The position numbers and the translations under genes are program-made. Of a stretch of 64,000 bases of DNA, positions 41,101-47,678 are shown piece by piece. Source of the DNA: Kitasatospora sp. NBC_01250 (GTDB lineage Bacteria; Actinomycetota; Actinomycetes; Streptomycetales; Streptomycetaceae); assembly GCF_036226465.1 (NCBI RefSeq), contig NZ_CP108476.1:7936001-8000000 (forward strand), given 5' to 3'. The notes beneath the pieces are model-generated. The model had not been told where the DNA came from, did not search any database, and was given only the letters and a program-made list of their open reading frames with translations. Within the stretch, counting starts at the first letter, position 1; each line of letters starts with the position of its first letter.

Positions 41101-41774
41101 GGCCGCGACCGCCGCGCCGCGGCCCGCTGGTACCCGTGGTACCCGGCCAGCGCGAGGAAGCCGCCCCCGCCGGCCAGCGACTGGACCAGGAAGTTGCCCG
41201 GGACGCCGGCGAGCACCGCGCCCGCCGCGCACAGCATGGTCCACGCCCCCAGGCTGTAGCGGACCTTGTCCTGGTCGATCATGCCCCCGGCCAGGTAGAG
41301 CACTCCGGTGAGCAGCAGCGAGGAGGAGGACCAGAGCATCGCCGCGGTGTCGGAGCTCAGGCCGCGGCGGATCAGCGCCGTGTTGACCAGCGACAGGCAG
41401 CCGAACCCCAGGGACCAGCTCCACCCGTAGAGGGCGGCCACGGTGCGCGAGGGGCCGCTGACCCCGCGGCCGGTGCGCAGCGAGTAGCCGATCGACCAGA
41501 TCAGTGCGGTGACGATCAGCACGGTGGGTACTGCGGCACCGAGCCAGCCGGGGAGCACCCGGTCGGGGCCGTAGGCCAGGTAGGTGGTGCCGAAGCCGAC
41601 CAGCCAGGCGCCGCCCCACACCGTGAAGAGCAGCACGGGGTTGTTGCGCACCCGGCGCCGGACGTGCTCGTGTTCCGCGGCGATCAGGGAGAGCGCCTGG
41701 TTGACGTCCAGCAGTTGATCGGTCGGCTGATCGGTCGTCCGACCGCTTGCCGGGTCGTCCTGTTGCCCGTTCAT
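41097..41774 (-). CDS. Membrane protein coupled to winged-helix regulator
   Basis: A 225-residue protein with a hydrophilic N-terminus (DVNQALSLIAAEHEHVRRRV, an amphipathic helix) and about six hydrophobic segments from NPVLLFTVWGGAWLVGFGTTYLAYG to GFLALAGYHGY. The strong ribosome site GGGGGAGGG precedes ATG 41774. Its stop overlaps the regulator start (GTGA), so membrane protein and regulator form an operon; this pairing recurs in Actinobacteria, where the membrane protein is thought to be a target or sensor. Function unknown. Confidence 0.8.
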   Translation of the reverse strand: MNGQQDDPASGRTTDQPTDQLLDVNQALSLIAAEHEHVRRRVRNNPVLLFTVWGGAWLVGFGTTYLAYGPDRVLPGWLGAAVPTVLIVTALIWSIGYSLRTGRGVSGPSRTVAALYGWSWSLGFGCLSLVNTALIRRGLSSDTAAMLWSSSSLLLTGVLYLAGGMIDQDKVRYSLGAWTMLCAAGAVLAGVPGNFLVQSLAGGGGFLALAGYHGYQRAAARRSRP

Positions 41775-41873
41775 CTGGCCCTCCCCCGTTGAGCCCGGCT
41801 GAGCTCGGCAAGAACTTTGTATCGCAAACCTCTTGGCAGCGACAAGTAGCGGGACGCTCGGTAGCCTGGGCCG

Positions 41874-42842
41874 ATGGCTTCCTCGTGGCTCGACTTCACC
41901 CTCGGCGCTCCGGTCGCAGGGGCCCCGGAACCGGCGTGGATCCACGGCTCGCCCTCCGTGCGTCGCAACACCGACCCGCCGATCCAGGTCCACGCCCACG
42001 ACCGGCACACCTATCTGCTCCGGCAGAACAAGGCCGTGCACTACGAGGCGCCGTTCCTCTACCTCTTCCTGGGCAACGAACGGGCGCTGCTGCTCGACAC
42101 CGGGGCGACCGCCGATGCCGCCAGGTTCCCGCTGCGCGCCACGGTGGACGCCCTGTTGGCCGACTGGCTGGCCGAAAATCCGCGCGCGGACTACGCGTTG
42201 GTGGTCGCCCACACGCACGCCCACGGCGACCACACGGCCGGTGATCCGCAGTTCGCGGACCGGCCGCACACCACCGTGGCGGGTACCGGGGCCGACGAGG
42301 TGCGGGCCTTCTTCGGCTTCTCCGCCTGGCCCGAGCAGGTGGTCGAATTCGACCTGGGCGGACGGGTGTTGGAGGTCACCGGCTGTCCGGGGCACCATCC
42401 GTCCTCGATCGCGGTCTACGACCCGTGGAGCGGGTTCCTGCTCACCGGTGACACGGTCTACCCGGGGCGGCTGTACGTGCAGGACTTCCCCGCGTTCCTC
42501 GCCAGCCTCGACCGGCTCGTCGAGTTCGGCCGGCAGCGGCCGGTGACCCGGGTGCTCGGCTGCCACATCGAGATGACCCGGCGACCGGGCCGGGACTACC
42601 CGACCGGCTGCCGGTACCAGCCCGACGAGCCGCCGCTGGCGTTCACCATGGCCCAGTTGTCGGCGATCCGGGACGCCGCGCACGAGGTCGCCGACCGCCC
42701 GGGCACGCACCGTCGGGACGACTTCGTCCTCTGGCACGGTTCGCCGGCGAGCGCGCAGTACCGGCAACTGGCCAGGCTCCTGGGGGATCGGCTGCGCAAC
42801 CGGGTGCGGACGCTCCGGGGGGTGCCGAGCGGTACCAGGTAA
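41874..42842 (+). CDS. MBL-fold metallo-hydrolase
   Basis: A 322-residue metallo-beta-lactamase fold protein. The metal motif HTHAHGDH is at about residues 113-120, the next ligand His is in GCPGHHPSSIAVYD near 174, and the bridging Asp is in LLTGDTVYPGRLYV near 193. The C-terminal His is in LGCHIEMTRR near 228. The pattern fits the general hydrolase (glyoxalase II-like) group, not beta-lactamases specifically. It is divergent from the membrane protein operon. Substrate unknown. Confidence 0.9.
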   Translation: MASSWLDFTLGAPVAGAPEPAWIHGSPSVRRNTDPPIQVHAHDRHTYLLRQNKAVHYEAPFLYLFLGNERALLLDTGATADAARFPLRATVDALLADWLAENPRADYALVVAHTHAHGDHTAGDPQFADRPHTTVAGTGADEVRAFFGFSAWPEQVVEFDLGGRVLEVTGCPGHHPSSIAVYDPWSGFLLTGDTVYPGRLYVQDFPAFLASLDRLVEFGRQRPVTRVLGCHIEMTRRPGRDYPTGCRYQPDEPPLAFTMAQLSAIRDAAHEVADRPGTHRRDDFVLWHGSPASAQYRQLARLLGDRLRNRVRTLRGVPSGTR

Positions 42843-42883
42843 GATGCCCAGAGGCACTTTGCCTATTACTCTCTGGGGGAAGC

Positions 42884-43537
42884 ATGACGGCCGTCGGCGT
42901 CAGTGGGCTCGTGCGGATGTGGATCGACGGCTGGGTGGTCTCGCGCGGCGCCTCGGATCCGGCCGTCGAGCCCTGGGGCTGGACCATCGACGTCGGGCTG
43001 ACCGGGCACGTCGCGCGGCACGTGCTGCCGGAGCCGACCGCGGCCCAGGTCGGCGAGCTCGTGGCCGTGACCAGTGCCCCCGGCACCTGGCTCAAGCTCT
43101 TCGCCGACGACGACACCGTCCGGCCCTGGGTCACCCCGGACTGGCGGCTGGACGCCCCGGCCTTCCTGATGAGCTGTCCGCTCGGCGCCGAGCGGGTCCG
43201 GTTGCCGGCCGGCTACGTCCGCACCAGCTGGACGCGCGGGGATGTCGTCCGGGTGCTGATCCGCACCACCGACGGGCAGCTCGCCGCCCGCGGCCAACTC
43301 GCCGTGGCGGGCCGGGTCGGCGTGCCGGACCAGATCGAGACCGCGCCCGCCCATCGGCGCAGGGGGCTGGGCGCCGTGGTGATGCGCACCCTCCAGCACG
43401 CCGCCCACCAGGCCGGTGCTGAGACCGGCGTCCTGGTCGCCAGCTCGGCGGGCCGGGCGCTCTACACCACCCTCGGCTGGACCACCCGCGCCCCGATGGC
43501 GAGCCTCTGCTTCGCACCGCCGGCCGCCGCCGGTTGA
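42884..43537 (+). CDS. GNAT family N-acetyltransferase
   Basis: A 217-residue protein with the GNAT fold at the C-terminal half: APAHRRRGLGAVVMRTLQHAAHQAG (about residues 149-173) has the acetyl-CoA loop RRxGLG, followed by VLVASSAGRALYTTLGW, motif B. The N-terminal half (1-145) is an extra domain with no recognised identity. It follows the MBL gene by 41 bp, so co-transcription is likely. Substrate unknown. Confidence 0.82.
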   Translation: MTAVGVSGLVRMWIDGWVVSRGASDPAVEPWGWTIDVGLTGHVARHVLPEPTAAQVGELVAVTSAPGTWLKLFADDDTVRPWVTPDWRLDAPAFLMSCPLGAERVRLPAGYVRTSWTRGDVVRVLIRTTDGQLAARGQLAVAGRVGVPDQIETAPAHRRRGLGAVVMRTLQHAAHQAGAETGVLVASSAGRALYTTLGWTTRAPMASLCFAPPAAAG

Positions 43538-43684
43538 GCCGGGTGCGGCCGGTCGTGGCCGGTCGTGCCGATCGTTCGGCCTGGCACCGTGCCCGTCCGG
43601 CCGCCCGTTCGTTGATCAACACGAGCGCGCTCGGACCGGCGCCGGACGGCATTGCCGGCTCCGGCCAGGAGGAGAGGAGCGAGT

Positions 43685-44200
43685 ATGACGACCATGGCCA
43701 TACGGCCCGAGGAGTTCGCCGCCACCCTGCCCCGGCACGTGGTGTCCGCCGGGGTGCTGCTCACCGATCCGGCCGGCCGGATCCTGATGCTCCATCAGGC
43801 CCACGCCTACCCGGGGCATCCGGCGTGGTGGCAGATCCCGGGCGGCCTGGCCGACGCGGGCGAGCAGCCCAACGTGACGGCGGTCCGCGAGACGTACGAG
43901 GAGACGGGCCTCCTGCTGCCGGGCACGTTGCCGCTGCTCGCCGTCGACTACCGTGCACCGGCGGATGGTTGGCCCGCGGTGGTGGACTTCTGCTTCGACG
44001 GCGGAACCGTGGGCGCGGGCGAGACAGCGGTCCCGGCCGTCGAACTGAGCGCCGAGCACGACGACTTCGCCTGGCGCGAGTTCGAGCAGTGGCAGCCCTG
44101 TCTCCAGCCCGAGCAGCGGCCCTGGTTCGCCGCCGTCTGGCGCGCCCGCACCCGTGGCGCGGTGCTCTTCCTCAACGACGGGCAGCAGCCCACGGCGTAG
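43685..44200 (+). CDS. Nudix hydrolase
   Basis: A 171-residue Nudix protein with a perfect Nudix box GGLADAGEQ...AVRETYEETGL, i.e. Gx5Ex7REUxEExGU, at about residues 56-79. It would hydrolyse a nucleoside diphosphate linked compound using Mg2+; WWQIP before the box and EQRPWFAAVWRA at the end are general family traits. The strong ribosome site GGAGGAGAGGAG precedes ATG 43685. It ends at a bidirectional terminator. Confidence 0.92.
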   Translation: MTTMAIRPEEFAATLPRHVVSAGVLLTDPAGRILMLHQAHAYPGHPAWWQIPGGLADAGEQPNVTAVRETYEETGLLLPGTLPLLAVDYRAPADGWPAVVDFCFDGGTVGAGETAVPAVELSAEHDDFAWREFEQWQPCLQPEQRPWFAAVWRARTRGAVLFLNDGQQPTA

Positions 44201-44230
44201 CGCCCTGACGGCCTGCCCGGAGCAAGGGGG

Positions 44231-44272
44231 CGCCGCGGCCGTTGCCGGTCCGAGTCGGCAACGACCGCGGCG
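44231..44272. terminator. Bidirectional hairpin terminator
   Basis: CGCCGCGGCCGTTGCCG (44231-44247) pairs with CGGCAACGACCGCGGCG (44256-44272), 16 of 17 positions, loop of 8, between the convergent Nudix and DHA2 efflux genes. Confidence 0.8.
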
Positions 44273-44288
44273 CGGAGCCGAGTCGACG

Positions 44289-45839
44289 TCAGGTGTGCGC
44301 CGGGGCGTCCTGTTGCGTCGGCTCGGCGGCCGGGGGCGCGGCGGGGAACGGCGCCGGGCGCAGCAGGTAGGCGACCACCAGGGTCGCGACCGCCAGCCCG
44401 GCGGCGCCGCAGCGCAGCGAGAGGTGGAGCGCCTCCACGAATCCGTTGTCGACCACCGTGTGGATCGCCGGCGGCAGGGCGGAGGCCTGGCCCGCACCGG
44501 AGTTGGTGACCGCGTTGGCGATGTCGTGCCGGGCGCCGGAGGGCACCCCGAGCCGGCCCAGCGGTGCGGCCAGCACCGCGCTGAGGCGGCTGGTGAGGAT
44601 GGCGCCCAGCACTGCGACGCCGACCACGCCGCCGAGTTCGCGCAGCGTGTTGACGGTCGCGGAGGCCATGCCCGCCTTGGTCGGGGGGACGCGCATCATG
44701 ACCGCGATGGAGACCGGCGTGAAGGTCATGCCCATCCCGAAGCCCAGCACGAACAGCACCCACAGGTACGCGACGTAGTGGGCGTGGCCGTCGTAGAGCG
44801 ACAGGCCGCCGAGCGCCACCGCGCACAGTGCGAGCCCGACCACGATGGGGATCCGGGGGCCCTTGCGGGCCGTCATCCGGCCCGACAGCGGTGCGGCGAC
44901 GATCAGCATCGCGGTCATCGGCAGGCCCGCCAGCCCAGCGCTCGACGGGGTCCAGCCCATGATGCCCTGCATGAGCAGCGGCAGGAAGAACGAGGTGCCG
45001 AAGACGCCGAAGCTGATCATGAAGCCACTGACCACCGCGCCGGTGAGCACCCGGTCCTTGAAGAAGTGCAGGTCGAGCATCGGGTCGGTGGTGCGCAGCT
45101 CGACCACGACGAAGGCCGTCAGGGCCACCACCGCGCCGGCCGCGCAGCCCAGCACGACGCCGTCGGTCCAGCCGCGGGCGGGGCCTTCGACCAGCGTGTA
45201 GACCAGGGCGCCGAGCCCCACCGCGGAGAGGGCCTGACCGGGCAGGTCCAGGCGCTTGGCCCAGGTCGCGAGCTCGGGCAGCACCCGGGAGGCCATCACC
45301 AGGCCCAGCACGCCGATCGGCACGTTGATCCAGAAGACGCTGGCCCAGCCGAGGTGCTGGACCATCGGCCCGCCGAGGACCGGGCCGACGGCCAGGCCCA
45401 GCGAGGAGAAGGCGGACCAGGTGCCGATCGCCTTGGCCCGCTCGGTGTCGTCGGTGAAGACGTGCCGCAGGATCGACAGGCTGCCCGGCGCGAGGAGCGC
45501 GGCGCCGACGCCCTGCAGCATCCGGGCCGCGACCAGCAGGCCGATCGAGTTGGAGAGCGCGGCCGCCGCCGAGCCGAGCGTGAACAGGGCCAGGCCGATC
45601 TTGAAGACCCGGGTACGGCCGTAGCGGTCGCCGAGCGAACCGCCGGTGAGCAGCAGGCCGGCGTAGATGAGGCTGTAGCCCTCGACCACCCATTGCAGGC
45701 CGCTGACGCCGGTGTGCAGTTGCTCCCCGATGCGGGGCAACGCGTTGTTGACGATGACGTTGTCGAGCATCGACATGAACATGGTGATGCACAGCGTGCC
45801 AAGGGCGAGCTTCTTACGCCGGGCAGCCGGGTCCATCAT
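44289..45839 (-). CDS. MFS DHA2-family (14-TM) drug efflux transporter
   Basis: A 516-residue DHA2-type antiporter with 14 predicted helices. TM1 carries CITMFMSMLDNVIVNNALPRIGEQL, the DHA2 motif D1 (LDxTIVNxALP); motif A is SLGDRYGRTRVF, and motif C-like glycine run is AFSSLGLAVGPVLGGPM. It would export drugs or a metabolite with H+ exchange. Two identical-type palindromes overlap its promoter and a divergent TetR gene follows, the classic arrangement of a repressor-controlled efflux pump. Confidence 0.92.
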   Translation of the reverse strand: MMDPAARRKKLALGTLCITMFMSMLDNVIVNNALPRIGEQLHTGVSGLQWVVEGYSLIYAGLLLTGGSLGDRYGRTRVFKIGLALFTLGSAAAALSNSIGLLVAARMLQGVGAALLAPGSLSILRHVFTDDTERAKAIGTWSAFSSLGLAVGPVLGGPMVQHLGWASVFWINVPIGVLGLVMASRVLPELATWAKRLDLPGQALSAVGLGALVYTLVEGPARGWTDGVVLGCAAGAVVALTAFVVVELRTTDPMLDLHFFKDRVLTGAVVSGFMISFGVFGTSFFLPLLMQGIMGWTPSSAGLAGLPMTAMLIVAAPLSGRMTARKGPRIPIVVGLALCAVALGGLSLYDGHAHYVAYLWVLFVLGFGMGMTFTPVSIAVMMRVPPTKAGMASATVNTLRELGGVVGVAVLGAILTSRLSAVLAAPLGRLGVPSGARHDIANAVTNSGAGQASALPPAIHTVVDNGFVEALHLSLRCGAAGLAVATLVVAYLLRPAPFPAAPPAAEPTQQDAPAHT

Positions 45840-45846
45840 GGCATCC

Positions 45847-45859
45847 CTAACAGTGTTAG
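45847..45859. promoter_or_regulatory. TetR operator 1 (efflux pump side)
   Basis: CTAAC-AGT-GTTAG, a perfect 5 bp inverted repeat, lies eight bases before the efflux gene start; a second copy lies at 45889-45901 with the same half-sites (CTAAC/GTTAG). Confidence 0.8.
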
Positions 45860-45888
45860 ACGGGGCGTTGCTGTGGGCCAGAATGCCC

Positions 45889-45901
45889 CTAACGGTGTTA
45901 G
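45889..45901. promoter_or_regulatory. TetR operator 2 (tetR side)
   Basis: CTAAC-GGT-GTTAG, matching operator 1 in both half-sites, 42 bp apart (centre to centre). It lies 33 bp before the tetR-type gene. Two sites suit control of both divergent promoters by one dimeric repressor. Confidence 0.8.
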
Positions 45902-45933
45902 ATTGCAAGAACCTTTTCCGACGGAGGTTGCTG

Positions 45934-46650
45934 GTGGCGGGCGAAAGAACAGACGAACACCCCCCGCAGCCGGGGCTGACCCGGGATGCGCTGGCCCAGG
46001 CGGCCCTGTGCGTCCTGGAGCGCGAGGGCATCAACGGGCTGTCCATGCGCAAGGTCGCCACCGAGCTGGGGGTCAAGGCGGCCTCCCTCTACTGGCACGT
46101 CCGCAACAAGGAGGAGCTGCTCGACCTGCTCACCGACGCGCTGATGGCCGACGCCGAGCCGCCGCTGCGCCAGGGCGACTGGCGCGAGCAGCTGCGCGAG
46201 TACTGCCTGCGCCACCGCCGGCTGCTGCTCTCCCGGCGCGACGCCGCCAAGGTCGTGGCCGGCCGCTTCGCCCTGGGGCCGCACCTGCTGGGCCTGATGG
46301 AGGACCAGCTGGACCGGCTGCGGGCCGCCGGCTTCGCCGATGCCGACGCGGCGCTCTGCACCTACCTGCTGGGCGCCTACGTCCAGGGCTTCGTCCTCCA
46401 GGAGCAGACCCCGATCTCCGCCTCCGAGGCCATGGGCACCAGTCGCGCCGAGGTCGCCACCGCCGTCAGCGCACAGTTGCGCGGCCTGCCCGAGGAGACC
46501 TTCCCCAACCTGGTCGCCCTCGCCGACGACCTCACCACCCCGAACATGGACGAGCGCTTCGCCTTCGGCCTGGAACGCCTCATCGACGGACTGGCCGCCC
46601 TGCTCGCCCAGGCGCGCCCGAGCGAGGCCGTCCCCGAAGTGCCCGTCTGA
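45934..46650 (+). CDS. TetR family regulator with TetR_C domain
   Basis: A 238-residue repressor. The HTH is at about residues 15-60 (LTRDALAQAALCVLEREGINGLSMRKVATELGVKAASLYWHVRNKEELL), very close to true TetR repressors. The C-terminal region matches the TetR_C ligand/dimer domain. GTG 45934 follows ACGGAGG by six bases. It faces the DHA2 efflux gene across two CTAAC-GTTAG operators, so it most likely represses the pump and itself until a drug binds. A 13 bp repeat array begins at its stop. Confidence 0.9.
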   Translation: MAGERTDEHPPQPGLTRDALAQAALCVLEREGINGLSMRKVATELGVKAASLYWHVRNKEELLDLLTDALMADAEPPLRQGDWREQLREYCLRHRRLLLSRRDAAKVVAGRFALGPHLLGLMEDQLDRLRAAGFADADAALCTYLLGAYVQGFVLQEQTPISASEAMGTSRAEVATAVSAQLRGLPEETFPNLVALADDLTTPNMDERFAFGLERLIDGLAALLAQARPSEAVPEVPV

Positions 46651-46737
46651 GCCTGACCGCTGAGCCGATTCGCTTTGCCGGACCGCTGAACCGGAACCCT
46701 GAACCGGACTGCTGAGCCGAACCCCTGAGACCGGCCT
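46647..46737. repeat. 13 bp tandem repeat (seven units) starting at tetR stop codon
   Basis: Seven exact-length 13 bp units start at 46647, 46660, 46673, 46686, 46699, 46712 and 46725, consensus CTGAACCGGACCG. The first unit contains the TGA stop of the tetR-type gene (46648-46650). The units lack spacers and continue to 20 bp before the next gene's earliest possible start. Confidence 0.8.
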
Positions 46738-46802
46738 CGGTCAGCCGGTAGGCTCTGGTGGTGGGGGAGTTGGGGCGGACGCGTACGGGGGAGGGCCCGC
46801 GG

Positions 46803-47678
46803 ATGTGGCGGGGGTTTCGTGAGTGGTTGCTCGGCGCGGCCGACCAGGAGGTGCGGGCGCTCGACCAGGCACCCGGGATCGAGCCCGAACGGCTCCAGGA
46901 ACTGCGGTACACCGAACCCGCGTTGATGCTCAGCGTCGAGCAGCTCTACGTCGCCGCGCAGCGCGCCTTCGAGCGCCGCACCCGCGAGGCCGTCGCCGAG
47001 GACCTGCTGCGCGCGCTGGCCGCCGTCGCCGGCGGGGCGGGCACCGACCGGCTGGACGCGGCGGCGGCCTCGGCCGACGCCCGTCTCGCGGTCGACAGCG
47101 CGATCGCCGGGGCGCGGGGCCTGAACACCGGGGTGGCCTGCGGGTTCATGATCAGCCCGGTGGTGCTGCTGGTGGTGCTGCTCCTCGGCCGGTGGGCGCC
47201 CCGGCTCTTCGGCGCCACCCTCGGCTGCCCCGAGCAGCAGGCGCTGCTGCACGCGCTGGTCTGCTTCGCGGGCGGGGCGATGGGCGCCGTCTTCAGCGTG
47301 ATCATCCGGCTGCGCGACTCCGCCCACCTGAGCCGGCGCCGGCCCGGGCACGGCGATCTGCTGGCCGATCCGGTGCAGTGGTCCCGGACGCTGCGTCAGG
47401 AGGGCTGGTACCGGGTGGTGGTGGGCTGGTTCCTGGCCACCTCGCTCTTCCTGCTGATCAACGGCGGCATCCTCAGCATCCTGACCCCGCCCGCCGCCCC
47501 GGTCGACCTGTGCGCCCCCGGACCGCTCTCGGCGGCCGGGCACGACGCGCTGATCAAGGCCTGGTTCTACTGGGGCGGCATCGGTTTCCTGGCCGGGCTC
47601 AACGAGCGCTGGGCCCACGGCCTGCTGCGCCAGGCCGCGGCACCGCGCCCGGAGCCGGGGTCGCGCCGGGACGGCTGA
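46803..47678 (+). CDS. Hypothetical integral membrane protein
   Basis: A 291-residue protein starting at ATG 46803 (GGGGGAGGG upstream; earlier GTG starts lack this). Residues 1-95 form a helical cytosolic region; three or more hydrophobic segments follow: CGFMISPVVLLVVLLLG, LHALVCFAGGAMGAVFSVIIRL, VVVGWFLATSLFLLINGGILSIL, and a final segment near AWFYWGGIGFLAGLNERWA. The pattern of an upstream soluble domain plus helix bundle is common in streptomycete hypothetical proteins; function unknown. Its end overlaps the GH89 gene's 3' end by 80 bases. Confidence 0.7.
   Translation: MWRGFREWLLGAADQEVRALDQAPGIEPERLQELRYTEPALMLSVEQLYVAAQRAFERRTREAVAEDLLRALAAVAGGAGTDRLDAAAASADARLAVDSAIAGARGLNTGVACGFMISPVVLLVVLLLGRWAPRLFGATLGCPEQQALLHALVCFAGGAMGAVFSVIIRLRDSAHLSRRRPGHGDLLADPVQWSRTLRQEGWYRVVVGWFLATSLFLLINGGILSILTPPAAPVDLCAPGPLSAAGHDALIKAWFYWGGIGFLAGLNERWAHGLLRQAAAPRPEPGSRRDG

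Noticed and set aside
33848..46737. CRISPR arrays (because of repeated short units)
   Set aside because: Units are contiguous, degenerate and 13-17 bp with no spacers; no cas genes are present.
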